From positions 14,644,501 to 14,708,500 of the forward strand of contig JAGUCH010000002.1 of NCBI GenBank assembly GCA_019096065.1: DNA of 64,000 nt. The letters run 5' to 3'. Origin of the DNA: Paracyclopina nana. Taxonomy: Eukaryota; Arthropoda; Copepoda; Cyclopoida; Cyclopettidae. The notes beneath the pieces are model-generated. The model ran no database searches and was not told the origin of the DNA. It saw nothing but the letters and a program-made list of their open reading frames with translations. Positions 53,336 to 64,000 of this stretch are shown here, one piece after another. Numbering within the stretch: position 1 is the stretch's first letter; every line of letters begins with the position of its first letter. Position numbers and translations under genes: made by a program.

Positions 53336-56300
53336 ATCATATCTTGGCGATTCGCTGCAGTCTTGTGAGAAAACCTGGCGTTTTCTGGTTTGGACTAGGA
53401 TTTCGTGGTCAAAGGCAAAAAGGTATGGAAGTAAGTTGCTCTGAAATTTCTACATCTCGTGGAAATGCGAACTTGGATGACGGGTTCAAAGTTGCAAGCC
53501 TGTCAGCTTGAAACAATCAATTCTGTTCCGTCAAAATGACGTGCTGACACAGAGAGGTCACGTTCTTTGGCACGGCGAACTTTAGCTCTAACAAATATAA
53601 ATAGTCAGATCGCGAAGCTAATGAGATCAGCGCCTTTTTTGCTTTATCTTCTTTCCAGTTAGGCAAAGTTGAATTGTTCGAAATTGAGATTTCCAGCCTT
53701 TTTCCTCTTGTTGAGCTTACAGACTTTCGCTGTGATGTTAAAAGGTCCACTTACAGAAATTGAAATTTACCATTAGAAGAAAAGTGGTGTAATTACTTTG
53801 GTAATTCACATTGAGTGCTTTTCTCGGCGCTTAGCTTGAAAATAATCTCTTTTTTGCTTCTAAAAAAAGCCTACAGTGCCATTGCTCTCTCGGTGACAGA
53901 TGTCCTTAAGATTATTGCTAGTACAATGGTTAAAAAGGGGCCATTTCGCTCACATTTTCTCATCATGCAGGTTTATGTATCCATTAACAAATAGGACAGA
54001 CATTCATTATGCTAAGGCTATGATAACAAGCAGCTAATTCACCCTACAATTAATATCTTCTAGGAAGACTTGTCTCTGACGCTGAGTCAATAAAGTTGAG
54101 CCCTTCTTAAGGAAAAGTGCTGGAAAAGGTTGCCAGGAAAATACAAATGCAGTTAATTTGCTCGATTATGATGACATTTCAATGGCATTTATAGACTTAT
54201 ATAGTACATTTTTGAAAACGCTAACTTGAGCTAAAGATAGGCTTTTCCTGGTTGAATACATCTTTGAACCTTTTTAGGCAATTTTTCTTTTCTTTACCTT
54301 TCTGTTGAAGCGTATAATGGACAGAGGTAAAACAAAAATAATTCATGCGAAAAAACTGTATGCGTGTAGTTTTGGCCCAATGGATTCTACTTCTCCGTAT
54401 TATTTCAGTTTTTTCAGTACCTACATGAGTAGAAGGTACGCTCGCTATAACTTAAAAAAAGAGAACAAAAAAGCATTATCTGAAAAGCCTATTTTAAAAG
54501 AATAAGTTGCAAGATTTGCAGAGTTGCAGTTTTCAGAGATGGCGCCACTCAAATCACTAAAGAGAGAGCTCAAAATTACACTCTTCCATCTTACATTGGT
54601 CTATATTGCAATTTAGGATCTTCGTCACCTTCCATTATTATTCTATTCTTATATATTGCTCTCAATTTATTTCTCAGCTTCCACCATGCTACTTTACATT
54701 ACTCCAATGAATTTTAGCATTTTAGCATTTTGCTGGCGTTTATCCTCGACGAAATAAATTCTAAATACAATTAAATCATTTTCAACACAATTACTTGATT
54801 TTAGATTATATCATGCATGTGTATAACTACATGTAGTTATACACAGTTAAATTTGTATTTACTTTAAAACTAATGCACATAGTTATGAAACTTTTTGAAT
54901 TTTTATTTTGTAAAAAGTTTGGAAATGAAGTCCTTAGAACCGCTCGCTCGCAAATCCGGTTAAAGTGTGAAAAATAGCATATAAAATGAAAATAAATTTT
55001 TTCGTTGGTTCGTCTGCAAGAAAGGCTTAATTAATGCAGACAAAATCCAAAAGAGAATCCTTGGAGTGTCATTATTCAACTTTATTCATATTTTCCGCAA
55101 GGCTTTTGAGGCCTTAGTAGATTTCATCGATGACTCGTTTTATTTTTTGAGCCTAGACTTCAAAGCTTTGCTGTTACAATTTTGCTTGTGCCATCAAGAA
55201 CCACTAATGTTTTTCGATTTTCCTATAGGCCATTAAATTGCAGGCCTATGAAGGCTGCCATAAAAATAGCTCACGATTCCCAATTGATAAGCAGAGGTTT
55301 GCATTTTGCATTTTGCAATTTTGAACCATTCTTGCATTAATCTGCATTTTGTGGGTAAAATCTGATAGCTTAGCTTTTTGGGCAGAAACAAACAATTATA
55401 GTAACTTCGTAATTCGCAAGTGAATCGAATCGACCCTCTTTTAATTCAACGACCCGCAGATACTTTCATATTATGCATCTCAACGTTCACCTATTTTTCG
55501 CAAATGGTTGCAAAAATGCAAATCTTCTTCATGCTTTACATTTTGAAAGTGAAAAATTCAGTTTTCCTTGATAAAGAGTGAGTTATAAAGCGAAATCAGT
55601 TGTGTTAAGCCAACAATTATGCTCTACGTAAATTCGAGTATCTTTTCTTGTTAGAGCTAAAATTAAGTTTCTAAGATCACTCTCTGAAATCTAGAGTTAC
55701 TACTACCACGCTGACTTGTAAGCGCAGATGCTTAATTAATATCTCTTTAAACTAGCCTTCTCCATTTCTTTATTGATATTGGCATTTGTCTTATATTTGT
55801 GCATACATTTTTTATGGTTGACTATTAAGACGATCGTTGCCTTAATCCCAAGATTGAAAATTTAATGCAATTTTGTAGAGGTGACAAAGTTTTGTTTCAA
55901 GGAAAATTGAATGAAAAGTATATAACTATTTAGGAAAAAGACCATTTCCAGATATGAATAAAGCATGACCACATTATCATGAATGTCTGGGCTATTTAGT
56001 GGGCTGTGCCAAGCCTGTCAGAGCATGGACTAATTTGACAGGGAAATAACCAACCACATGGGATTATTTTTTATAGCAACGAACACATTCACTGATTATG
56101 CAATAAATGATCTTAATTTTGTCTGATGCTTCTAAGGAACTGATTATCTTTGGTGTAATTATTTCCCTGCTAATAAATGATGACGGATGCTGATTATTTT
56201 TATTGATTGATGGTTTTTCTACCAAAAAAAGCTGTCTGGCGCATATAAGAGATAATTTCCATGGAAAATTGCCAGCTTTTCCGTATGAATACGTAATTTT

Positions 56301-56554
56301 TGGTAAAGCACTAAAAAGTAAAAAGTCACCTCTGAATGGAATACGTGAGTGGTGCACGTTTCCTTCGTCCACGTGTCAACTCTTTTAAGTAGTTACGTAA
56401 CAAGCTCATCTTTTTGAAAACTTTATAATAATGATCTTAGTTTTGACTTTTAAAAGATATTATGAAATATAGTCAAACTTTTCAGAGGAAGTTGACAAAT
56501 CGTTTATTGAAAAAAGCCATAACACGCAAAAACTAATGTTTTTAGTTCGTAATT
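53336..56554. other. intergenic, no supported gene
   Basis: About 3.2 kb of AT-rich DNA. The frames at 53245-53511 and 54305-54505 lack any support; the first is mostly LTR sequence. A fragment AGATGGCGCCACTC of the dispersed family lies at about 54537. Nothing else was recognised. Confidence 0.6.
54537..54552. repeat. isolated AGATGGCGCCACT fragment
   Basis: GAGATGGCGCCACTC occurs without the inner CCAGAAGTGGA block; probably a remnant of the family. Confidence 0.35.
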
Positions 56555-57859
56555 TCATTTTGCTCCCAAATGGCCCAAAAGTTCGATGGGCAGAGGGAAA
56601 ATGATGGTTGAATTTTTTTCAGCTGAGATGTTGGTCAAAGTCTGCAAATATCTCAGCTGTAGCGCCATTGGTGATTCTGATATGATATCAGAGGCTTCTT
56701 TCAGGGCTCTGGATGCTTTTTGCTCTCCCTCAGCTGCAATCACTTTGGCCCTGGCCTCCCTGGCAGCCTCGGCCTCAGTAGCCATGGCTCTTTGCAGTTG
56801 CTGAGGCAATCTCACATCTTTGACTTCCACCCTTTCAACCTGTAAGAGTGGTTTAAAATTAGCAGATGATTCTTTTTCTTTTGCCTTCCCACCTTGACTC
56901 CCCACGGATCAGTGGCCTTGTCCAAATTGCTCAGTATGTCAATAGCAATGCTTTCTCTCTCTGAAAGGATTTCAGACAGGCTTTTGGTGCCCAAAATAGT
57001 CCTCAGGGTGGTAGAGGCCAAAAGCTTGGTGCTGGTTGCATAATCACTGACATTGCAAACTGCAGCCATTGGAGAGCTGATTCTGTAGTAGACTACAGCG
57101 TCAACAGCAACTGTTACGCTGTCTTTTGTCAGGATTTCCTGGGGTGGCACATCAAAAGAAATGGTCCTCAAATCAGTCACCACAATCTGAAAAGATTAGC
57201 TAAATCCTAAAAGTACGTATGACATTCATTCTTTATCGAAAGTAACCAACATATAAATCCAACTGGATTCTTTATGGTGTCTCTTCTGCAGGGTTAAACT
57301 TATAGAGCTACCAGACTTTGTGAATTAATTGTGACAGTGACAATTTGGCTTTTTCTGTGAGGAAGCCAAGAAAATATCGTCAATTGGACTGGTCGCTCGC
57401 GCAAATTCCGCCAAAACAAATCATGGCGCCCTCTAGCGGATTTGTCTTTCAATTTCCAAGATAGGTAAATAAGATGCTTTTAAAACAAGCAGCATAAGTA
57501 AATTGCGAACCTGGTCTATACATGGCAATATGAAGAACAATCCAGGCCCAACTGCGCCACCTTTTTTGAGCCTTCCTAGCCTGAAAATGACAGCTCTTTC
57601 GTATTCCTATGGAGAAAAAATACAATCGTGTTCTATTTTAACCACACATTATTATATATAAACGCACTTGAACCATCCGGAAACAGACACATAGCGAAAA
57701 AGGCAATGTGGCCAAAACTATCAACGTGGCAACAAAAGCAACCAGAAAAGCAACGAAAGCCTCGCAAAATCCAGTTTTGTCATTATCACGAGTGTAATTA
57801 TATCCACCATCTCCTACTGGATTCACAAAAGCTTCTTTTATTGCAATTGGCCTTGACAT
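56555..57859 (-). CDS. STOM: stomatin-family membrane scaffold protein
   Basis: Four minus-strand exons, 57668-57859, 57511-57606, 56893-57186 and 56555-56839, give 288 residues, the length of human stomatin. A hydrophobic hairpin at residues about 33-60 ([21 protein letters not shown]) contains the conserved Pro. The SPFH/band-7 domain follows: [40 protein letters not shown], then [20 protein letters not shown] and [14 protein letters not shown], with the C-terminal [23 protein letters not shown] oligomerisation segment. Stomatins sit on the inner leaflet, bind cholesterol and regulate ion channels. The start at 57859 aligns best; an in-frame ATG at 57970 would add 37 residues. An AATAAA lies about 50 bases after the stop. 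Confidence 0.93.
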
Positions 57860-58153
57860 GGTCGAGGTAAAAGCCCGACTAAATTGTGAATACCACGATG
57901 ACCACTTTTTTAAAATCAATGCAGCAACCACACAATATTGACAGAACCTGAACCTTTCAGATGGAAGCATAACATGTGTCTATAAAAGTACAAGTAATTT
58001 GCAAATTTTTGCCACGTAATAATGACTTGCTGCGAATAAAGTGTTGTTGCCATTAGGTAACTGTGACAAATAGCTTCTTTTACGTCATGAACTGATTTGC
58101 TAAAGAACCAGCCAAGCGTATGTATGAAAACCGCAGCCCTGAAAAAGGCCTTT
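57860..58153. other. intergenic, stomatin upstream region
   Basis: No gene or clear promoter motif seen. Confidence 0.4.
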
Positions 58154-58336
58154 TTATTGATCCTCCTCCTCCTCCTTTGCTGACTTGGCTGCTATGAAAC
58201 GAGTTTTGTATTTTAGCTTCCATTTTCTGAAAGGAAACACTTTAAGCAATTAGGAGCTCTCTAATTTAGATTTCTTGTATTTTTCCCTCTTTAAGTATAA
58301 GGTTAAAGACATAAGGTACGTTGGCTGCTTTTCACT
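58154..58336 (-). CDS. possible 3'-terminal exon(s) of a small unidentified gene
   Basis: Minus strand 58154-58226 follows a good acceptor (TTTCCTTTCAG) and encodes a basic peptide ending KSAKEEEEDQ. The stop TAA is part of AATAAA, a credible gene end. A 17-base piece at 58320-58336, between another CAG acceptor and a GT, would join in frame but is unusually small. The upstream start could be the minus-strand ATG at 59238, yet no continuous model was built. Weak; product unknown. Confidence 0.3.
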
Positions 58337-59037
58337 CTGAAACAAAATTAAGATCATATGGCATTAATTAGAGGACTTGTATTTTGTTTTCCAGCTTTTT
58401 TTCCAGACCCTCTTGACCTACTAAGAGTACATAAGAGCACTTTTGGCTTTGATCTTGTTAATGCTATTCACAGCTTGTATGTACTAGAATCAATAGCTCA
58501 ATCATCGTTTCTGCCGATGTCTCTTCATAAATAGGGTAAGACAATATGTTGCTATGCAGTCGGGCATGAGTATGTATGATTGCTCCAATTTGTGGCCTCT
58601 CTTTTCCTGGGATGAATCTGGGATGAATGATACAAAAAATATGTCAATTCCTTTTTCTCATTGTCTGAAAGTACAAGTGCAAAATCTTCAATGTGCTGGA
58701 TGTCGCGCACATGGATTTTCCATCATAGTGGATTTTGCAAAATTAGCATTTTTACTTTTTTTTCCATTGCCCATTCACCAAATGACCTCAAACCTTGAGA
58801 ACGTCTCTCATTTTTTATGTCCTCCAACTTTTATTAATAACTTTTGATGGATATTTGACTGTGAAAGATGCTTGTTTATGACACGTTTCTTATTTTTGAC
58901 ATGCTACATTTCTTTACGCATCACCATGTTTGTTATATTTTTGTAAGATAACACATTACTTCTGTTATCTCAATTCACCGGCTAAGGGTACTAGTCCATA
59001 CAACCAGGGGTAACTTGACAACCAGCAACGTGAGCAC
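58337..59037. other. no supported feature
   Basis: AT-rich. The plus-strand frame 58554-58847 shows no family resemblance. Further exons of the small minus-strand gene could lie here, but I could not identify them. Confidence 0.4.
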
Positions 59038-59238
59038 TTATGAGTGATTTAAAGCTGAGTAAATATTTTTGCCTTTATGAGCGTGAAGTTCTGTTTTCTT
59101 CCGCTTAAGACCCCCTGCAAAATGTAGCCTTACCCTTACATAATTTTGGGGAAAATAGCAAGAGAAGCTGAAAGTGTTGACAACGTACCGACTTTTCAGG
59201 AAGATTTCAGCCATATTTTTAAAAGAAGTTTCGGGCAT
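59038..59238 (-). CDS. short frame directly downstream of the globin gene
   Basis: A 66-residue frame from ATG 59238 lies 111 bases after the globin stop on the same strand. An AATAAA (about 59263-59268) and an acceptor-like TTTTCCAATGTAG nine bases before this ATG make it resemble the downstream members of the operon-like pairs. The N-terminus reads MPETSFKNMAEIFLKS; possible donor sites after it mean the real exon may be shorter. No family recognised. Confidence 0.35.
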   Translation of the reverse strand: MPETSFKNMAEIFLKSRYVVNTFSFSCYFPQNYVRVRLHFAGGLKRKKTELHAHKGKNIYSALNHS

Positions 59239-59349
59239 TAAAAGACACTACATTGGAAAAGAAGCTTTATTTGGAAAAATACCCATGACATAAGCATACA
59301 TGAAATGAACATGAATTCTGCTACATCCATTATTTTGTGCTTCATCTCT

Positions 59350-60460
59350 CTAGACATTACCCTTTGTCTGGACAAACCGAAATCCCGTTTGCAGCCAGAA
59401 AACGATGACTCGGAAAAATGCAATCCATGCCTATGTAAATGCATATTTTTAAATTCATATTTAAAGCACTTTTGTGGCCTTTAATGAAGTGTATACCTGT
59501 TGAATGGCCTCTTGGTCAGGGCTGTCTGAGAAAACGGGCTGGAGACTTTCAACGAAAACCCTGCCAAGCAACTCCATATGGGTGGTGTTCGCTCCATAGC
59601 TAAAGTGTCTCCTTCCCAAGTCAATGAGGAACTCTTGAATGGCCTTGTTGGCTTTTTGCTCCTCTTGCTCCAGCTAAACATTTGCTTAGAGTCAAATTAT
59701 GCCATTAGTATGAATAATTCATCCTATGCACCTGTTTGACCAACATGGATAATACTCCAGTGACACGGATGCTATGGTTTCGCAATTGTGAGTAAAACTC
59801 CAAATCCTCTTGGCTGAGTTGCTTCAAGAAGGGAAATACGCTCAAGGACTCTGGAGCTCGTCGAAAAAGCTCCAAATAGGATGACAGGCCGATCTGTAAA
59901 ACAACGCAAAACTCAATTCTCCGATAGATGGACTTGTTTTTAGCGGAAATTGCGCATCAAACCAAACTATTTACGCCATTCATTTATAAAAAATGCCAAA
60001 AAGCATAAATGGGGGTAAACTCCACTTCTGGTAATGCCGCCCCCCACTATTGAGCTACAGTGGCGCCATCTATGTGAAAAACACAAACAATCCTCTGATT
60101 TACCTGAGAAATGTGCATTTCCACCACGGCCCAGCTTTGAATGACCAACTTTCGCTCCTCCGAACTGAAGACGGGCGGAGACTCGTTTTTCAGCTCAGCT
60201 GTGGTGGAAAAAAGGATCATTTCACACCTGCGAGCCGCCACTCGGTTGCTGCTCAAGTTCTCCGGGCCGGAATCAGCGTCCTCGGACCCGCTGCTCGTGA
60301 TGGCTTGATTGCCCCTTTGGCTGCTACTCCTGAAGCTGATCTTGTCCTGGCTGTTTCTCTGGCTATGCATTTTGCTGAACCTCCTGCTGCTCCAGCGGCT
60401 CCTCTTTTTGGTGGAGCCTCTGGCATCAATGATGATGCTTTGGGACTCGGTGTTGCCCAT
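59350..60460 (-). CDS. globin with N-myristoylation-type extension (globin-X-like)
   Basis: Four minus-strand exons, 60104-60460, 59732-59893, 59497-59673 and 59350-59430, give 258 residues. The globin fold starts after a ~90-residue Ser/Arg-rich extension, with an A helix (FSSEERKLVIQSW). CD-region Phe lies in SVFPFL (about 139-141), distal His E7 in LRNHSIRV (159), proximal His F8 in LGRRHFSYG (196) and the H helix in AWIAFFRVIVFWLQ. The heme-binding residues are therefore intact. The protein begins MGNTES, a good N-myristoylation signal, as in membrane-bound globin X proteins thought to act in redox or nitrite chemistry rather than oxygen storage. The inserted repeat at 59990-60074 lies in intron 1. 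Confidence 0.9.
59990..60076 (+). repeat. AGATGGCGCCA-family copy in globin intron 1
   Basis: AAAAATGCCAAAAAGCATA, then AACTCCACTTCTGGTAATG, then ACAGTGGCGCCATCTATG, the same blocks as at 9000-9106. A run CCGCCCCCC separates the two halves. Confidence 0.65.
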
Positions 60461-60888
60461 GATTATTATGTGGTGATGCGAACAAGCTCCGCACTAGACT
60501 GAGGCTGCGACGGGGATAACGGCCTCTGATATCTGCGAGCTTTTCTCTATGGCGCTCTCACTCTCCGACTTCTAGAATGGCATCGTGCCGTAATCAAAAA
60601 CATATTAATATTGATAATTTATGGCGTGAAAGCAATGCACCGTAATGCATGCGGAATAAATCCGCAAGATGGAGCTGCGATTTGTTATTTGGCGTTTTAT
60701 GCTGGCCATCAAACCATTTGAGCCATTTGCTCGGCAAAAGTGCCAAAAAGCTGAAACAGCTCCAAAATCCACTTCTGGTATTTTAACACATTGCGCCATA
60801 CTCATGCAGTAGATCCGATTATCTAATTGTCGATTTGCATGTATATATTAGATCTAAATAATACGGAATGTATTTTGTAAGCACAGGT
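60461..60888. other. intergenic between CEP350-like and globin genes
   Basis: About 430 bases; the globin promoter should lie here, but no TATA box was identified. It contains one dispersed-repeat copy. Confidence 0.45.
60665..60803. repeat. AGATGGCGCCA-family copy, both ends
   Basis: Left end AAGATGGAGCTGCGA, right end ACATTGCGCCATACT, with AAAATCCACTTCTGGTATT and AAAGTGCCAAAAAGCTG inside. It has the size and order of a complete but diverged ~135-base element. Confidence 0.55.
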
Positions 60889-63800
60889 TTAGCTAACACA
60901 GAGGATACGGCTGAATGCGCGAGTTGTATCCGTGATGAGAGCGTCCAGGATAAAATCAGCCAAATCATCCTTGACTTTGACCTCGTCGTCCTCGTAATTG
61001 GTCCAAGAGGCCTCTTCAGCATGGAGCTCGCGCACCAGAACCTGGTCCACTCGGTCTCGCCTTTTCTGCGACCAACGAATGATCATATTCTCCTTTTGAG
61101 CTCGCTTCTCGTAATTGAAAGCCACCAACACTTCACGATTGATGGCAGCAAAGAGTTCATCTTCAGTTTTGGGCAGGGTTGCAAGCCCCAAAGCGAGAGG
61201 CTTCTGCCACATCCAGGGTGGATTTTGCTCCTCATGCTCGACTTTGTGAAGGTCGTGGTCCAATTCTGTGACAAGGTCAAACACAAACTTGACGAAAAGC
61301 CGCTTGCTTTTCTCGTGGTGAGTTTCATTTGAAGTACTGACAAGGTTGTCAAGGCATTGGCTTTCGAGGTTTTTGTCGAGAACCGCCACCTCACCACTGG
61401 CACGTGCCTTTATGAGGTTTTTTACCAAAACCTCCACAATTGAGGTCAGGGCTTCCTTCGTTGATGGAACGTATCGAGGAGAGTCCAATTTGGCTGTTGA
61501 GGGTGGCTTCTTTGGTGACAAAGGTGAGGCTGGAGGAGGAGTGGCCGCGGGCGGGGGCACCGGGGGAGTGTAAGGGGGTGGTGGCTTGTCAGGTATCTTT
61601 TCTTTCTGAATGTTATTTATCTGGAATGAGGCAAAATTTGAATTATTCTTATTTTCATTAGAATCTATAATAGTGATCTTAATTATTAAAAGCCCTTTAC
61701 CCTACAGAGAAATGAAAAAAAAAAACCGAAAAGAATTTTCACAAAAGGATCTAAAATTCGTCGGTTTAGCCTAATAAATTTTTTTCGGCCACAATTCCCC
61801 ACTGTGCACCATAATTAACGAGCCAAAAGTATCGAGGAGCACTGAGCAATTTTTTCTGCTTATTTTTAAGGATTTAGCCCAATGGCCCCCGCTGTGCTTT
61901 TCAGCTCACCAAGGCACGGTTACTTGGACACCCAGCTAGGTTAGAAAAGATTAAAGTTACCTCTTCTTCTATGCGTAATTGTTGCTGCCTCAGAATTTCG
62001 TATTCACGACGAATACTCAAGCCAAAGTCATCATCTATAAAGTCCCCAGCCTCATTTTCCTCTGCTGTCGCAACGTCCACCAACTTTTCTTCCTCGTTGC
62101 TCGACGATGCAACTTCTTTGCCTGCAACATTCTCTTCCTCCTCATTCCCAGTTGGGCCATCTAAAAATAGTAGAGCTGCTCAAAATCACATTGCATGAAT
62201 CAAAAAGAATTTGTAATTACCCTCATCTGAGCTTTCAGAGGTCAAATCGAAGGTGGACACCATCATGTCCTGAACTGGCCTTGGCCTTGGAGGCTGCTTT
62301 GACTCTTCAGCCTGTAACATGGATTGTGGCTCTTTTGGCCTCCTTAATTTGACCTTGCTGAAAGCATCGTCAATCATGGACTCCAAAAGATAGCCACAGA
62401 TGGAATCAATCGTTTTCTCTGATGGAGGCGGCTTCTTGGATGCATCAATTTTTTGCTGTTCGCCCAAGCTGCTCATGCAACTTGAGGACGTGAAGTCGTC
62501 CGAGTATCCAGCGTTGGCTGCTTCCACGCCAATGACAAGTGGAGATTCAGGCTTGACCTCAGGCCAAACTGGAGGAGCTTCCTCCTCGACCCCACCAGAG
62601 GGAGTGGCAGGCTTTTGAGGGCTCACAATGATTGTATCCGTTGAATCCTCGACTGAAATGCTATTACTGGCTGCAGCCTCTGACAAGCTGCAGGTGGACA
62701 AGGTCGGCGAAGAATGCTCAATATTCATGGTTTGCTGCCTTGGAACTTTGATCTGCGGCGGAACAATGTTGGCTTGGGACGTTGTCGGTTGTGGAGATAT
62801 AGCCTCGACCATTTCAGCTTTGGTCTGGATGATGAGATTGTCATACACCTCGATCTGCTTTTTGAGCGTGTCCTCTTGAACCTTGAGCCGTTCCCTGCGA
62901 GCCAGTTTTTGCTCCCTTTTCAACTTGGCCGCGGTCTTGATCCTCCGACTCAATTCCTCTTTCAGCACGTGAACCCGAATCTCCAAGTCACTCTGATCGC
63001 CTCCTATGGAAGACACGGACAGGATGCTGTTCGAGTCATCGGATTCAGCGCTGGAATGCCGTTTCCTCAATTGCTTCCTCATCTCCATCTTTTTGGGTGA
63101 CAAAGGCGCCTTCAAGGATGCAGCGCCCATCTTCTTCTTGAATATGTCCATTTTGGTCTTTTTAAAGGCGGCCGTCGATCCAGACATTTTTTCGCTGCCC
63201 ACATCTTCATCATTATGCCGAAGAGTCCTTTCGTCATCCAGGACTTGGGACGAGGACGCAATTGAGGAGGACACAGAAGCGATTGTTTTATCATAATCAT
63301 CATCATTGTCCTCGTCAGTGGTGAAGGTCACGGCCTTGGCCTTCAACGAGGCCAACTTCCTATGCTGGTGCTGCAATAGCTTCCGCTCTTTTTCAGCTAC
63401 TTGCAGAGTGTAGCGCAAATTCGCCAATTCCTCCCTATGATCACGGTGGTACTTGCGAACTTTCTTCTCTTTAGCAGCCAGCCTTTTGAGCCGGTGGTTG
63501 TCACCCAATTGGGCAGCTTTCTCCCGCTCCTGTTCAAGCTTCTCCATGGCAGCTCCAACTTTTTCAGACAGGATTTGCTCGCGCTTCGTGATCATGGCAA
63601 ACTGCTGACGATCGCGAACTCTTTGATCCTCCAGATGCTGCATAAAAACATGGCCAGTGCACCACGTGGACGAGGTCGAATCCATGCTCGTTTTCTCCTC
63701 GTCCTCGTTGGAAATTTGATCCAAGCTCGGCCCACTTTCGGAAAGCTCGGCTGCAATCTCCTCCGTGATGTTGCTCATCCTTGAGGAGTTGTCATCGCCG

Positions 63801-64000
63801 CCTCCCAATGACAGCTCCCTTATGGCGTTTTGAATGCTTCGCTGAATATCCTTGCTGGATTTGTCTGTGGCCTCGACCACACTCAGGATTTCAGGGATCT
63901 CCGACTCGGCTTGAGACATGAGTGTTTTGATGTCCTCAGGAATGGACGAGGATCCTCCAGATGCAGAACGCTTCGTATTGGCCTCAGTCAACTTTGTGGG
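60889..64000 (-). CDS. CEP350: CEP350-like centrosomal protein, C-terminal part (5' end outside window)
   Basis: Minus strand, partial: exon 62221-64000 (open past the window edge), exon 61961-62160 and last exon 60889-61620. Family-like blocks are LKEELSRRIKTAAKLKREQ with KLKVQE-type coiled coil and KKQIEVYDNLI; DDDFGLSIRREYEILRQQQLRIEEE; DKPPPPYTPP; and the C-terminus LHAEEASWTNYEDDEVKVKDDLADFILDALI, which matches the end of CEP350. CEP350 is a large centrosome and basal-body protein that binds FOP/CEP43 and microtubules and supports ciliogenesis. Long coiled coils and Ser-rich acidic linkers fill the rest. No start is given because the frame continues beyond 64000. Confidence 0.88.

Noticed and set aside
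53245-53511. 88-codon frame at the right end of the retrotransposon
   Set aside because: It starts in LTR sequence and runs into non-coding flank.

Overview
This is a eukaryotic, invertebrate-type nuclear window. Coding exons are joined by short GT-AG introns (about 50-330 bases), and the recognisable genes are metazoan: CRYL1, glycerol kinase, eIF3 subunit L, importin-4, FCF1, an RBIS-like protein, Maelstrom, stomatin, a globin and the C-terminal part of a CEP350-like protein. Intergenic DNA is AT-rich and full of small transposons. No rRNA, CRISPR array or bacterial gene was seen. The species cannot be fixed from sequence alone; an aquatic invertebrate is only a guess.

Layout. 1-5886: gene-poor, with a long-armed inverted repeat at 1-417. 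5887-7253: lambda-crystallin homologue (+). 9509-10030: a small basic protein of unknown function with a good TATA box. 10600-12200: small repeats, a tRNA-like relic and hAT-like fragments. 12713-14280: a satellite of about 172 bases. 14565-21336: a large Helitron-type protein, broken by about eight one-base frameshifts, with an N-terminal five-fold repeat, a ubiquitin-specific-protease (USP) domain, a Rep domain (HCH plus YxxKY) and a Pif1-like helicase. An opposite-strand two-exon RGG/polyQ gene follows (21669-22470), then a candidate Helitron 3' end (hairpin plus CTAG) at 23303.

24225-36832 is the housekeeping block: glycerol kinase (-), eIF3l (+) with a small membrane protein 100 bases downstream, importin-4, FCF1 and RBIS-like in tight head-to-tail order (+), and Maelstrom (-). 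Each downstream gene of the tight pairs has a splice-acceptor-like CAG within 0-1 base of its ATG, while the leading genes do not. This looks like polycistronic transcription resolved by spliced-leader trans-splicing. The importin-4/FCF1/RBIS cluster would link nuclear import with ribosome assembly.

37221-37779 is a hAT-type MITE with an exact 8-base target duplication. 37872-53331 is a complete BEL/Pao LTR retrotransposon on the minus strand. It has 587-base LTRs that differ at two noticed positions, TCTT target duplications, a tRNA-Lys1,2 primer site, gag, pol and three extra downstream frames that end in zinc knuckles. Each LTR has been hit by a different small transposon, so those transposons moved after a recent retrotransposon insertion. 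A small family marked by AGATGGCGCCA recurs through the window, including in introns of CRYL1 and the globin.

53336-64000: about 3.2 kb of apparently empty DNA, then stomatin (-), possible exons of a small gene (-), an N-myristoylation-type globin (-) and the CEP350-like gene (-), which runs off the right edge.
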